Source: Sphingomonadaceae bacterium (GTDB lineage: Bacteria > Pseudomonadota > Alphaproteobacteria > Sphingomonadales > Sphingomonadaceae). Taken from it: DNA of 41,689 nucleotides. The DNA is taken from assembly GCA_020630295.1 (NCBI GenBank), contig JAHDBR010000018.1, positions 1-41,689 of the forward strand, in the 5' to 3' direction. The notes beneath the pieces are model-generated. The model was not told where the DNA came from, ran no database searches, and saw nothing but the letters and a program-made list of their open reading frames with translations. The position numbers and the translations under genes are program-made. Shown here in pieces: positions 8,141 to 17,562 of this stretch (position 1 is its first letter; each line of letters starts with the position of its first letter).

Positions 8141-9664
8141 ATGTCCTGCCCGTCCGGTCATCAGCTAGAGAATGAAACCAATGCCTATGCCCAATTACAG
8201 GGTGGCAGCCCTGCGCTTGTCTGGCGCAAGGTCATTGCGGATACGGAAACGCCAGTTGGGGCAGCGACCAAACTGATTGAACCGGGTCGCGGCGACTTCC
8301 TGCTTGAATCGGTCGAAGGCGGTGAAGTTCGCGGGCGGTATAGCTTGCTTGGGTTGGACCCCGATCTGATTTTTAGAGCCTCCGGCAACAGAGCGGAAAT
8401 CAATCCGCAATGGAAAACAGATCGCGGTGCATTCGGTGCTTGCGACCGCGATAGCATGGCGGCTTTGCGTGATCTGGTTGATGCGTGCCGGATCGATGTT
8501 CCCGAAGGGCTTCCGCCGGCACTCGCCTGTCTTGTCGGCTATTTCGGCTATGAAACAATCGGATTGGTAGAAAAGCTGCCGCGTGCACCGGAAAGCGCGC
8601 TTGAACTTCCTGATATGTTGTTCGTCCGGCCGACTATCATTCTTGTTTTTGACGGGCTGACCGAAGAGCTGTTTGCGGTCGCCCCGCTATGGGCAAATGG
8701 CAGCGAGCCGGCTTCCGAGCTTGAGCGTGCATCTGATCGGATCGACGAAGCGTTGCGCGCCTTGAATACAGCTGCACCCGTTGCAGAACCGGTTCAGAAT
8801 TTGCCCGAAATGGCGCTGACCCCGTCGGTTGAAGCGAGCGACTACACCGCCATGGTGAAGCGCGCCAAAGGCTATATCGAAGCGGGTGATATCTTTCAGG
8901 TCGTTTTGGCCCAGCGTTTTACCTGCCCTTTCCCGCTTCCACCCTTATCCCTTTATCGCGCCTTACGGCGGGTCAATCCATCCCCGTTTCTGTATTTCCT
9001 CGACCTGCCCGGTTTCGCAGTTGTCGGCTCCAGCCCTGAAATACTTGTCCGCGTTCGCGATGGAGAGGTGACCATACGGCCCATCGCAGGCACTCGTCCC
9101 CGAGGCACCACTCCGGAGCTTGATGATGCGGCGCAGGAAAGTTTGCTGGCTGATGCCAAAGAACGCGCGGAGCATCTGATGCTTCTCGACCTTGGCCGCA
9201 ACGATGTTGGCAGGGTCGCCAAAAAAGGGACGGTCGAAGTGACGGATAGCTTCACGGTAGAGCGGTATAGTCACGTTATGCACATCGTAAGCAATGTAGT
9301 CGGACAGCTTGGTGACAGCTTTGATGCGGTTGACGCAATGTTCGCCGGCTTCCCAGCGGGAACGGTTAGCGGCGCGCCAAAAATTCGCGCTTGCGAAATA
9401 ATTGCGGAGCTTGAGCCTGAAACGCGCGGTGCTTACGCCGGAGGTGTCGGCTATTTCGCGCCTGACGGGTCGGTAGATAGCTGCATTGTCTTGCGAACGG
9501 CTGTGGTGAAGGATGGGATTATGAATGTGCAAGCTGGCGCAGGCATCGTTGCCGATAGTGATCCAGCGTATGAGCAACGCGAATGCGAAGCCAAGGCCGG
9601 GGCGCTGATCGCCGCCGCACGCGAGGCTGCCACAATCGCCTCTGAACCGGGATTTGGCCAATGA
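8141..9664 (+). CDS. trpE: Anthranilate synthase component I
   Basis: This 507-residue subunit converts chorismate plus ammonia to anthranilate, the first step of tryptophan synthesis, with TrpG supplying ammonia. The feedback-site motif LLES is at 54-57. The chorismate-binding core shows GSSPEILVRV, RPIAGTRPRG, AEHLMLLDLGRNDVG, FPAGTVSGAPKIRA and QAGAGIVADSDP in order. The set is complete, so the protein should be active and tryptophan-inhibited. No strong SD precedes the ATG at 8141, and there is no leader-peptide or attenuator signature in the 17-base gap after the ppiD-like gene. The stop overlaps the next ATG by four bases. Confidence 0.98.
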   Translation: MSCPSGHQLENETNAYAQLQGGSPALVWRKVIADTETPVGAATKLIEPGRGDFLLESVEGGEVRGRYSLLGLDPDLIFRASGNRAEINPQWKTDRGAFGACDRDSMAALRDLVDACRIDVPEGLPPALACLVGYFGYETIGLVEKLPRAPESALELPDMLFVRPTIILVFDGLTEELFAVAPLWANGSEPASELERASDRIDEALRALNTAAPVAEPVQNLPEMALTPSVEASDYTAMVKRAKGYIEAGDIFQVVLAQRFTCPFPLPPLSLYRALRRVNPSPFLYFLDLPGFAVVGSSPEILVRVRDGEVTIRPIAGTRPRGTTPELDDAAQESLLADAKERAEHLMLLDLGRNDVGRVAKKGTVEVTDSFTVERYSHVMHIVSNVVGQLGDSFDAVDAMFAGFPAGTVSGAPKIRACEIIAELEPETRGAYAGGVGYFAPDGSVDSCIVLRTAVVKDGIMNVQAGAGIVADSDPAYEQRECEAKAGALIAAAREAATIASEPGFGQ

Positions 9665-10476
9665 AGCGCGCGATTATCCTAGCGTTACCGATTATCCTCG
9701 CCGCCTGCGGTCAGGAACCGGAGGGTGAGCCTGTATTGCGCACCGAGATCGGCAGCGGCGTGGCTGAAGAAACCGCTGCGGCGGCGCCTGAGCGCGCAGG
9801 CGCGTGCAAAGATGTGACATTCGAGAATGTCAGCCTGACGCATTGTGTAGCCGACCCGAAAACACATCGGATCACCACCGATTTGGGACCGGATGACGGC
9901 GCGCCATATCGCAGTCTTGCCAATCTGGCCGCTGGCCGTTCGGCAAATGCACCGCTCGTCGTGTTTGCCATGAACGGCGGAATGTACGACGATGATGGAA
10001 AGCCGATTGGCTATTATGTTGAAAACGGCAAACGCACCAAAGAACTTAACCGCGCGGACGGCCCCGGCAATTTTCATCTGAAACCCAATGGCGTTTTCTA
10101 TGGCACCGGAGGCAAATGGAATATCCGAACCTCCAGCGACTTTTACTCCAATGTCGGAGACCGTCCGCAATTCGGGACACAATCCGGTCCCATGCTGGTC
10201 ATTGACGGAAAGCTACATCCCGAAATTGCCGAAGACGGCCCGTCAAAGGCGCGCCGCAACGGTGTAGGGATCGACAAGGATGGCCGTGCCCATTTTGTCA
10301 TTTCAAACGCCCCCCTATCCTTCGGTGTACTGGCTCGGTTTTTCCGGGATGAACTCAAGACCCCCGACGCGCTGTTTCTGGATGGAAACGTATCGGCCTT
10401 GTGGGACCCCGCGAGCGAACGGCTGGATAACGGCCCCGCAATCGGACCGCTTCTTGTAGTGGAGGAGCGCGAGTAG
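9661..10476 (+). CDS. Lipoprotein with phosphodiester glycosidase-like (DUF2233/NAGPA) domain
   Basis: The 271-residue product begins with a lipoprotein signal peptide: a basic start, a hydrophobic core, then LAAC with the lipidated Cys at 16. Mature protein from about 75 on matches the DUF2233/phosphodiester glycosidase fold: VFAMNGGMYDDDGKPIGYYVENG, HLKPNGVFY, QSGPMLVIDGK, RNGVGIDKDGR and DALFLDGNVSALW. Eukaryotic relatives uncover GlcNAc from mannose-6-phosphate diesters; the bacterial substrate is unknown and presumably periplasmic. It overlaps trpE by four bases and ends 12 bases before trpG, so an envelope lipoprotein separates two subunits of one enzyme complex. The domain call is by motif recognition. 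Confidence 0.87.
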   Translation: MKRAIILALPIILAACGQEPEGEPVLRTEIGSGVAEETAAAAPERAGACKDVTFENVSLTHCVADPKTHRITTDLGPDDGAPYRSLANLAAGRSANAPLVVFAMNGGMYDDDGKPIGYYVENGKRTKELNRADGPGNFHLKPNGVFYGTGGKWNIRTSSDFYSNVGDRPQFGTQSGPMLVIDGKLHPEIAEDGPSKARRNGVGIDKDGRAHFVISNAPLSFGVLARFFRDELKTPDALFLDGNVSALWDPASERLDNGPAIGPLLVVEERE

Positions 10477-10488
10477 CGCGGTGAACCC

Positions 10489-11103
10489 ATGACGCAGAAT
10501 TCAACGATCTTCGTGGTCGACAATTACGACAGCTTCACCTTCAATCTGGTGCATTACCTGATGGAGCTTGGCGCGGATGTGCGGGTAGAACGCAACGACG
10601 CTCTCACCGCTGCCCAGATTTTGGCAACAGGCGCTGCCGGCTACTTGATTTCGCCCGGCCCGCGCACTCCTGATGATGCCGGCGTTAGCCTTGACCTGGT
10701 TGCAGCGTGCGCAGATGCCGGAGCTCCTCTGCTTGGCGTATGTTTGGGCCATCAATCTATTGGCCAGCATTTTGGCGGCAAAGTCGTGCGCGGCGGGCTG
10801 ATGCACGGAAAGACATCGGCCATGCAGCATGACAGTAGCGGCGTGTTTGCGGGCCTGCCCTCACCCTACACCGCGACGCGCTATCACTCGTTGGTAGTCG
10901 AAGACATTCCCGGTGTGCTGCACGTTAATGCTACAAGCGCAACGCCGGGGCTGGACGGGGATAGCGTCATGGGTTTCCGGCACAAGGAATTGCCAATTCA
11001 CGGCGTCCAGTTCCATCCGGAAAGCATCGCCACGGAAAACGGGCACGCCCTGCTCGCTAATTTTCTCCGTATTTGCGGCATAGAACCGAAAGATTTGCCA
11101 TGA
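10489..11103 (+). CDS. trpG: Anthranilate synthase component II (glutamine amidotransferase)
   Basis: This 204-residue class I amidotransferase releases ammonia from glutamine for TrpE. It opens with VVDNYDSFTFNLVHYL, typical of TrpG/PabA. The triad is Cys85 in GVCLGHQS with His176 and Glu178 in VQFHPES. Like other TrpG/PabA proteins it may also serve aminodeoxychorismate synthase. It follows the lipoprotein gene by 12 bases, and its stop overlaps the trpD ATG by four bases. Confidence 0.97.
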   Translation: MTQNSTIFVVDNYDSFTFNLVHYLMELGADVRVERNDALTAAQILATGAAGYLISPGPRTPDDAGVSLDLVAACADAGAPLLGVCLGHQSIGQHFGGKVVRGGLMHGKTSAMQHDSSGVFAGLPSPYTATRYHSLVVEDIPGVLHVNATSATPGLDGDSVMGFRHKELPIHGVQFHPESIATENGHALLANFLRICGIEPKDLP

Positions 11104-12092
11104 AGAGCCTGCCCGCTGCAGATGCCCATCTGACCGAAGAAGAAGCAGAGAAAGTCTTCGGGATTCTTCTCGATGGCGAAACCAGTGAAGACGAGATCGC
11201 GCGATTCCTGGTCGATCTGTCTGATCGCGGCGAAACAGGTGCAGAGATTGCGGGTGCCGCTCGCGCTCTACGTTCACGCCTGATCCCAATCGATGCCCCC
11301 GACAATGCGATCGACGTATGCGGAACCGGAGGTGACGGTCACCATACGCTCAATGTCTCAACCGCAGTTTCTCTGGTTGTCGCCGCAACCGGCGTTCCGG
11401 TTGCAAAGCACGGAAACAGGGCGGCATCATCAAAGTCAGGCGCAGCCGATACGCTGGAAGCGCTAGGCCTTGATATGGAAGTCGCCGGAAAAACGGCCGA
11501 GAAAACTCTGGCCGAACTGGGAATTTGCTTCCTGTTTGCGAAGAACCACCACCCCGCGATGGGCCGCATCCAGCCAATCCGGCAGCGCCTAGGACGGCGC
11601 ACGATTTTCAATCTCATGGGTCCACTATCAAACCCGGCTGGAGTGAAAAGTCAGCTTATCGGCATTGCGCGACCCGCTTACGTACCGATTTACGCCGCAG
11701 CGAAGGCCGCGCTCGGGACAGACCGAACCATGATTGTATCCGGTGATGAAGGACTGGACGAACTCAGCCTTGCCGGCGGTAACGAAGTCGCTGACGTGCG
11801 CGGCAACAGCTTTGAGATGCAGCGCGTGGACGCCAGCGTTATTGGCGTGCCTCATGCACCTGTTGAGGCAATCCGCGGAGACGATGCGGCGCATAATGCG
11901 GCGGCATTGAAGGCCTTGCTAGACGGGGCTCCAGGGCCGTACCGCGATGCAGTCATTTTCAACGCTGCTGCGTCTCTGCTGGTAGCAGGAACAGCAGAGA
12001 ACTGGATGGACGGAGCAGAACAGTCTGCTGCATCGCTGGATTCGGGAAAAGCGAAGCAACTCCTTGCTGACTGGATCGCGCAAACACGATGA
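11100..12092 (+). CDS. trpD: Anthranilate phosphoribosyltransferase
   Basis: This 330-residue enzyme transfers phosphoribose from PRPP to anthranilate. The PRPP and anthranilate motifs are present: [44 protein letters not shown] and MGPLSNPAG. An ATG upstream in frame at 11073 would extend into trpG. I chose 11100 because it gives the ATGA overlap with trpG and the usual family N terminus. The 3' end overlaps trpC by four bases. Confidence 0.97.
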   Translation: MKSLPAADAHLTEEEAEKVFGILLDGETSEDEIARFLVDLSDRGETGAEIAGAARALRSRLIPIDAPDNAIDVCGTGGDGHHTLNVSTAVSLVVAATGVPVAKHGNRAASSKSGAADTLEALGLDMEVAGKTAEKTLAELGICFLFAKNHHPAMGRIQPIRQRLGRRTIFNLMGPLSNPAGVKSQLIGIARPAYVPIYAAAKAALGTDRTMIVSGDEGLDELSLAGGNEVADVRGNSFEMQRVDASVIGVPHAPVEAIRGDDAAHNAAALKALLDGAPGPYRDAVIFNAAASLLVAGTAENWMDGAEQSAASLDSGKAKQLLADWIAQTR

Positions 12093-12874
12093 ACAAACTT
12101 CAGGAAATATGCGCCAATAAAGCCCGCGAAGTTGCCGAACGGAAAACCCGGGCAACTTTGGCCGACCTGTCAGCGCGGGCCGCCGAGCAAGATGCACCGC
12201 GCGGTTTTAGAACTGCGCTGGAAACAAAGTCACAAACCGGCTTTGCGCTGATTGCAGAGATCAAGAAAGCATCGCCGTCAAAGGGATTAATCCGGAATGA
12301 CTTTCGCCCCGCAGAACACGCAGTCGCCTATGAGCGCGGCGGCGCGGCCTGCCTCTCGGTTCTCACAGATGCTCCCTATTTTCAGGGCCATGAAGATTAC
12401 ATGGTGGCAGCCCGCGCCGCATGCGATCTGCCTGTCCTGCGCAAAGATTTTATGGTCGATCCGTGGCAAATCGCAGAATCGCGCGCCATCGGTGCTGACG
12501 CTATCCTGATTATCGTGGCCGCATTGAGCGACAGCCAGATGCAGGAAATCGAACACGCAGCGATTGAGCACAAGATGGATGTGCTGATCGAAGTGCATGA
12601 CGAGGCGGAAATGGAGCGGGCGTCTAAGCTAAAGTCCCGACTTATTGGCGTGAATAATCGCGATTTGAAACGATTTGTGACCGACCTCGCCGTGACTGAA
12701 CGACTGGCACCGCTTGCGCCCGCAGGCTCTTTGCTGGTTGGAGAAAGCGGCATCTCGGATCACGAGGATTGCCAGAGGCTATCCAAATCCGGCGTTCGGA
12801 CATTCCTTGTGGGCGAAAGCCTGATGCGCCATGACGATGTGGAAGCCGCAACGAAGGCATTGATCAAACCTTGA
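12089..12874 (+). CDS. trpC: Indole-3-glycerol phosphate synthase
   Basis: This 261-residue TIM barrel closes the indole ring in tryptophan synthesis. Characteristic segments are [61 protein letters not shown] and LVGESGI. It is a monofunctional TrpC: no TrpF domain is fused. It is sandwiched between trpD (4-base overlap) and moaC (overlap TTGA), showing tight coupling with genes outside tryptophan synthesis. trpF, trpB and trpA are not in this window. Confidence 0.97.
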   Translation: MNKLQEICANKAREVAERKTRATLADLSARAAEQDAPRGFRTALETKSQTGFALIAEIKKASPSKGLIRNDFRPAEHAVAYERGGAACLSVLTDAPYFQGHEDYMVAARAACDLPVLRKDFMVDPWQIAESRAIGADAILIIVAALSDSQMQEIEHAAIEHKMDVLIEVHDEAEMERASKLKSRLIGVNNRDLKRFVTDLAVTERLAPLAPAGSLLVGESGISDHEDCQRLSKSGVRTFLVGESLMRHDDVEAATKALIKP

Positions 12875-13341
12875 GTAAACTCACCCATCTTGATTCGACC
12901 GGCACAGCGTCAATGGTCGATGTGGGGGACAAGGCGGAAACCCGGCGGGAAGCCACCGCCACCGGAATGATTGCGATGTCAGCAGACGCGTTGACGGCCA
13001 TCAAGCGGGGTGATGCCCCGAAGGGCGATGTGCTCGGCACAGCGCGGATTGCGGGCATAATGGCCGGTAAGAAGACCAGCGATTTGATCCCGCTATGTCA
13101 TCCACTGGCAATCACCAAAATCACGGTCGAATTCACATTTGAGCAAGCCGGGATCCGCGCCACTGCCAGTGCCAGACTAACCGGCAAAACAGGGGTTGAA
13201 ATGGAGGCGCTAACAGCCGTCTCAATCGCTCTTCTCACAGTTTACGACATGGCCAAAGCGCTGGACAAAGGCATGGTGATCAAAGATGTCCGCCTGCTTT
13301 CCAAAACTGGCGGAAAATCCGGCGACTGGATTGCCGACTAA
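12871..13341 (+). CDS. moaC: Cyclic pyranopterin monophosphate synthase
   Basis: This 156-residue enzyme, with MoaA, makes cyclic pyranopterin monophosphate, the first molybdenum-cofactor intermediate. Hallmarks are [37 protein letters not shown] and the active-site stretch [24 protein letters not shown], with KTGGKSG at the end. The start is TTG at 12871, overlapping the trpC stop as TTGA. No ATG fits, since the family N terminus begins immediately ([10 protein letters not shown]). It shares one base with moeA (TAATG at 13339-13343). Neither moaA nor a molybdoenzyme is visible here. Confidence 0.96.
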   Translation: MSKLTHLDSTGTASMVDVGDKAETRREATATGMIAMSADALTAIKRGDAPKGDVLGTARIAGIMAGKKTSDLIPLCHPLAITKITVEFTFEQAGIRATASARLTGKTGVEMEALTAVSIALLTVYDMAKALDKGMVIKDVRLLSKTGGKSGDWIAD

Positions 13342-14528
13342 TGGCGCCGCTTGTTCCGCTTGAAGAAGCACAGGCAAGGCTTCTTCAACTGGCGCATAGA
13401 TGCAGTTCGCACGTGATCGAGACCCAGAAAGCCAGCGGGCATTATCTAGCCGGTCCGCTATCGGCCCGCAGAACGCAGCCCTCGGCGGATCTGTCCGCGA
13501 TGGACGGGTTTGCCGTGAGCGGTTCAGGCCCGTGGCAAGTCCTGGGCGAAAGCCGTGCAGGCTCGCCGTTTGAAGGCAATCTACCTCCTGGCCATGCGGT
13601 GCATATTTCAACCGGTGCGATAGTGCCTGCGGGCGCAGATCGAATACTCATTCAGGAAAATGCGGCGCTTACCGGCTCTGCACTCACCGCGACCGAAACA
13701 CCACCATCCGGCGCGCATATCAGACCTTGCGGCTTCGACTTTTCAGCCGGTGACGAACTGCTCCGAAGCGGGCAATTAATCGGGCCAGCGCAGATTGCCT
13801 TGGCCTTAAGCGCTGGGCACGGTGAATTGCGGGTCCAAAGAAAACCAGTGGTCCATTTAATCGAAGGCGGAGACGAGCTTGTGGCAGACCCCTCTGCCTG
13901 TACTGGCAACCAAACCCCCGCCGTGAACAATGCGATGATAGCTGCCATGATTGGCGCTGCGGCTGGCAGTGTCACTGCGCATGGACCTGTGGCGGACGAT
14001 CCTGACCAATTGATCCAAGCGTTTGAGCAAGCAAGCAGTGCAGATGTCATCATCACTAGCGGCGGCGCTTCGGTGGGCGCGCATGACCATATCATGCCAG
14101 CGCTGGAGCGATGGGGCGCAGAAATCGATTTCTGGCGCGTGGCAATCCGGCCGGGCAAGCCGCTTCTGGTAGCACGCAAAGACCGCACGATAATCCTTGG
14201 GCTGCCTGGCAATCCGGTTTCCAGCTTCGTAACGGGCTTTCTGTTCGCGCTTCCGCTGGTTCGCCATATGGCTGGAGCGGCGCACACCTTGCCTTCCGCG
14301 ATGGCTGCAAATTTGACCGAGCCTCTCCCCGCAAATGGCCCGCGCCGCCAATTCCTCCGCGCGATTTGGGACGGAGCATCAGTTCGTCCGCTCTCAACGC
14401 AGGATAGCAGCGCCCTCCGCTCGTTGAGCGCCGCCAATGCTTTGATTGAACGCAAAGAACATTGCGGTGAGACGAAAGCGGGAACAGATGTTCCGGTCTA
14501 TCTGCTCCAAAATGGCGGAATTGCTTGA
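13341..14528 (+). CDS. moeA: Molybdopterin molybdenumtransferase
   Basis: This 395-residue protein inserts molybdate into adenylylated molybdopterin. Domain order is normal: SADLSAMDGFAV, STGAIVPAGADRILIQENA, then the central MoCF-like domain with ITSGGASVGAHDHI (usually GGVSVGDYD) and LGLPGNPVSSFVTG, then the C-terminal barrel. The GGASVGAHD variation leaves the glycine-rich loop intact. It is the last gene of the rightward run from the ppiD-like gene. The lexA operator-promoter follows 25 bases after its stop, with no obvious terminator. Confidence 0.95.
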   Translation: MAPLVPLEEAQARLLQLAHRCSSHVIETQKASGHYLAGPLSARRTQPSADLSAMDGFAVSGSGPWQVLGESRAGSPFEGNLPPGHAVHISTGAIVPAGADRILIQENAALTGSALTATETPPSGAHIRPCGFDFSAGDELLRSGQLIGPAQIALALSAGHGELRVQRKPVVHLIEGGDELVADPSACTGNQTPAVNNAMIAAMIGAAAGSVTAHGPVADDPDQLIQAFEQASSADVIITSGGASVGAHDHIMPALERWGAEIDFWRVAIRPGKPLLVARKDRTIILGLPGNPVSSFVTGFLFALPLVRHMAGAAHTLPSAMAANLTEPLPANGPRRQFLRAIWDGASVRPLSTQDSSALRSLSAANALIERKEHCGETKAGTDVPVYLLQNGGIA

Positions 14529-14567
14529 CCCTCCGATAAAAGTTGCCTACTTGTTCTACATTCGTTC
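14525..14567 (+). promoter_or_regulatory. lexA promoter with alphaproteobacterial LexA box (GTTC-N7-GTTC)
   Basis: GTTC (14553-14556) and GTTC (14564-14567) are spaced by exactly 7 bases, the direct-repeat LexA operator of alphaproteobacteria. It overlaps the expected -10 region of a promoter whose -35 could be TTGACC (14525-14530; a 17-base spacer leads to TACTTG at 14548). LexA binding here would block RNA polymerase, giving autorepression relieved in the SOS response. The box lies 48 bases before the lexA ATG. Confidence 0.87.
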
Positions 14568-14614
14568 GCAAGAAGCGGGCGTTGGAACATTAGGTAGCCA
14601 AGGAGCTATGCGTC

Positions 14615-15313
14615 ATGCTGACTGCTAAGCAGCACGAACTGATACGTTTCATTCAGAAGCGTCTGGAAGAAACCGGGATTTCGCCCTCTTTTGAAGAGAT
14701 GAAAGAGGCGCTTGATTTGAAGAGCAAGTCGGGCGTTCACCGGCTGATTTCGGCATTGGAAGAGCGCGGCTTTATTCGCCGCCTACCAAACCGGGCCCGC
14801 GCGCTTGAGATTTTGAAAAACCCTGAAGACGTTCTGGCCAGCAGCAATCCTCCCCCGGCAAATGACCGCTCCAATCCGGTTGTCGACCGTACCACTTCTG
14901 CGCCAGCAGCGCAGCCTGCCCCTGCCAATGATGTCATCGAAATACCGTTGCATGGCCGTATTGCTGCGGGTGCACCGATTGAGGCTCTGGAGGGGCAAAG
15001 CAGCCTTCCTGTTCCCGCCGCTCTACTCGGCCCGGGTGATCACTATGCGCTGGAAGTGTCCGGCGATTCGATGATCGAGGCAGGAATTTTCGATGGCGAT
15101 TTCGCTCTGGTGAAACGCACTGAAACCGCCCGCGATGGAGAGATCGTTGTGGCTCTGGTGGATAATGAGGAAGCGACGCTGAAATATTTGCACCGTGACG
15201 GGCAGATGGTCCGGCTCGATCCTGCGAACCCGACACATTCCCCGCAAGTTTATCAACCCGGACAGGTTCAAGTTCAGGGTAAACTCGCCGGATTGCTGCG
15301 GCGTTATCACTGA
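14615..15313 (+). CDS. lexA: LexA repressor
   Basis: This 232-residue SOS repressor has an N-terminal winged helix (1-65, including [22 protein letters not shown]), then a long Pro/Ala/Ser-rich linker (about 75-105), then the S24 autopeptidase domain. The RecA-triggered cleavage bond is Ala118-Gly119 in RIAAGAP. Ser152 (GDSM) and Lys190 (TLKYL) form the catalytic dyad. The ATG at 14615 is preceded by AAGGAG (14600-14605); the earlier ATG at 14608 is out of frame. The 30-residue linker is longer than in E. coli, as is common in this group. It autoregulates through 14553-14567. Confidence 0.97.
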   Translation: MLTAKQHELIRFIQKRLEETGISPSFEEMKEALDLKSKSGVHRLISALEERGFIRRLPNRARALEILKNPEDVLASSNPPPANDRSNPVVDRTTSAPAAQPAPANDVIEIPLHGRIAAGAPIEALEGQSSLPVPAALLGPGDHYALEVSGDSMIEAGIFDGDFALVKRTETARDGEIVVALVDNEEATLKYLHRDGQMVRLDPANPTHSPQVYQPGQVQVQGKLAGLLRRYH

Positions 15314-15322
15314 TTTGGCTAC

Positions 15323-15364
15323 GGCGGCCTGAAAGCCGGTTCTGTTAGAACTCCTTGGGCCGCC
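15323..15364. terminator. Nested inverted repeats between lexA and comEC ends
   Basis: GGCGGCC (15323-15329) pairs with GGCCGCC (15358-15364), and inside it GTTCT-GTT-AGAAC (15339-15351) forms a 5-bp stem. The outer arm reaches into the comEC 3' end. There is no T-tract on either strand, so a bidirectional terminator is plausible by position but weakly supported. Confidence 0.25.
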
Positions 15365-17534
15365 ACCAACCATGATTGCCTTGCGTGTCGGCAACCCTGT
15401 CGATCCGCTCATTACCAAGGTTAATCGCCAGACCACCCGATTGGTCGAGCATCCTCCTATCTGCTTTGAGCCACTTTGGCTGGCACGAGCGCGGCAGATA
15501 GCGGTCTGCGATGACAATATCCGATCTATCACAGGCGGCAGCCAGCGCGCGTGCTTCGACTCGGTCGCTGCTGCGCGCCATAAGCAGCCGCCAGGGTTTA
15601 CCCTCACGGGTCAGCGTTATGACGCAGAAATCCCGGCTACATTGCGCATCCGGCCAGTCTTTCAGCGCAACAGGTGTTCCGTCCATCCCCGCCAGCTCTA
15701 ACAGATTGTCCCGCGCATAAGTGCTTCTGCTTTCGCGCAGGACCAGCAATTGATCGCCCTCACCCGCGATTCCAACGTGTCGCCCATCGCTTGAGATTAG
15801 AATGTCAGGTGCCGGTTTAATGAGGAACAGGCCGGTCGCAATTACGACAGGGACAAATCCCGCCAAACGGACATTTCCGCGCCACAATGCCAGCCACATG
15901 CCGCCTGCGACAAACAGGGCGAAAATCGCTCCGCCCATTTCAGGCATCAACTTGACCGCGCCGGGCTGATCCGCAGTGAAATGGGCAATCCCGATCAGCA
16001 AGTCGAGCGATTTGCCTGCGGCCCACCATGCCGGTGCGCCGAGACCGAAGATATCCATCACCAAAGCCAGCGCAATCAACGGCATGCAGAAGAATGTTGT
16101 CAGCGGAATGCCGATCACATTCGCAAATGCTCCATACACACCTGCGCGATGAAAATGGAACAGGACGATCGGCATGAGCGCGATCTCGATCACTAGTCCG
16201 GTCACAAGCAACATGATTGCCCTGCGGCCTGTTCGTGCAAATGCGCTTTCTTCGCGCGGTGCCAGAAACGCACGCACAGGTGCTGAGTTATGCAACGCCA
16301 CGATTGCCAGCACCGCAGCGAAACTCATCTGGAAACTTGGCCCGACAAGAGATTCCGGCCAGACGAACAACACAAACAAAGCGGCTATCGCGACCATGCG
16401 CAGCGATAATGGTTCACGCCCCAAACTCAGCGCGATTAGAACCAGAAGCGCGCCCACACAGCTGCGAACGGTCGGCACCTCCGCTCCTGTGAGTAACGTG
16501 TATGCGACACCGGCCAAGGCAGCCAGGCAGGCGGCCACAAGCGGCAAACGCACGCGCAGCGTTAACCAGGGCCACAGCGCCAGTAATTTAATCGCAACCA
16601 GATATGCGGCCGCGATAAGTGCGCTCACATGAAGGCCGCTAATAGACAACAGGTGGGTCAATCCGGCATCGCGCATTGCCTCTTCATCTGCATCGCTGAT
16701 TGCGCCGCGGTCGCCGCTTGCCAAAGCCGCCGCAATCGCGCCGGCCGAACCACCCAATTGACTGCGCACATGACCGGCAAGAGTGCGCTGCGTTTCCGCG
16801 AGCGGATCGTTCTCGGCCGCAGGCTCCAGCACTTCTATATCGCCAAGTGCCGACCCGGTCCCCGCCAGGCCCTGAAACCAGGCAGCGCGCGAGAAGTTAT
16901 ACGCGCCGGGCAACATTGGCGGCGCCGGCGGCATCAAGCGTGCACGCAGCCGGATCAGAGCCCCTTCGGTAAGTTGCGGGCTGTCTTTAGCGAGAGGCAC
17001 ATTCACGCGGACCTTCTGCGCTTCTCCTGTGCTGACGTTACGCATGGCAAGAACCAACCGCGTCCGTTCGCGCGCGGGTTGTTCATCCCGCTCTAGTATA
17101 CGCGCCTCGATCATAGAAACTTGCGGACGCTCGATTGCATCTGCCCCGGCGATCTCGGACCTCGTCCATATTGTCGCGACGCCCAGCGCGAGCATTATTG
17201 CCAATGCGGCTACCGCTGACTGAACCTCACTACGCTCCGGCCTTCCACGCCAGACAGAGAGCGCCGCTATCGCAGCCAATGCACTGATGGTAATAAGGGC
17301 GATCCATTGCCACTGCTCAGCCAATGCGAACCATCCCGCAATACCGGCAGCAAACGCGACCACCAGCCATGGACCTTTATCGAAACCGGCGTCTGCCAAA
17401 AACTGCTCCGCGCGGTCGACCATACTGGACAAGCGCAGGCGGCTGCGCCATTGGCGCTGCACTGCAGCATGATAATCACCGGCAGCGGTCTCTGGCCCGT
17501 CAGATAGGGGCACGTGCGCTTCGGTGATCGCCAT
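15345..17534 (-). CDS. comEC: ComEC/Rec2-type DNA uptake membrane protein lacking the metallo-hydrolase site
   Basis: The 729-residue inner-membrane protein has a DUF4131-like N-terminal part (about residues 40-300, membrane helices plus a soluble OB-like region). The Competence domain follows with GDRGAISDADEEAMRDAGLTHLLSISGLHVSALIA and about eight helices. The C-terminal domain (about 560-729) has the position of the beta-lactamase-like nuclease found in many ComEC proteins but no HxHxDH, so it is presumably non-catalytic. The open frame extends to 17708 inside gltX; I chose the ATG at 17534 because it leaves gltX intact (28 bases between starts). The role is import of single-stranded DNA during transformation, by family. 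No other competence genes are in view. Confidence 0.9.
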   Translation of the reverse strand: MAITEAHVPLSDGPETAAGDYHAAVQRQWRSRLRLSSMVDRAEQFLADAGFDKGPWLVVAFAAGIAGWFALAEQWQWIALITISALAAIAALSVWRGRPERSEVQSAVAALAIMLALGVATIWTRSEIAGADAIERPQVSMIEARILERDEQPARERTRLVLAMRNVSTGEAQKVRVNVPLAKDSPQLTEGALIRLRARLMPPAPPMLPGAYNFSRAAWFQGLAGTGSALGDIEVLEPAAENDPLAETQRTLAGHVRSQLGGSAGAIAAALASGDRGAISDADEEAMRDAGLTHLLSISGLHVSALIAAAYLVAIKLLALWPWLTLRVRLPLVAACLAALAGVAYTLLTGAEVPTVRSCVGALLVLIALSLGREPLSLRMVAIAALFVLFVWPESLVGPSFQMSFAAVLAIVALHNSAPVRAFLAPREESAFARTGRRAIMLLVTGLVIEIALMPIVLFHFHRAGVYGAFANVIGIPLTTFFCMPLIALALVMDIFGLGAPAWWAAGKSLDLLIGIAHFTADQPGAVKLMPEMGGAIFALFVAGGMWLALWRGNVRLAGFVPVVIATGLFLIKPAPDILISSDGRHVGIAGEGDQLLVLRESRSTYARDNLLELAGMDGTPVALKDWPDAQCSRDFCVITLTREGKPWRLLMARSSDRVEARALAAACDRSDIVIADRYLPRSCQPKWLKADRRMLDQSGGLAINLGNERIDRVADTQGNHGWWRPKEF

Positions 17535-17562
17535 GCCACTACTGGAAAGGAAACAAGCGGTT

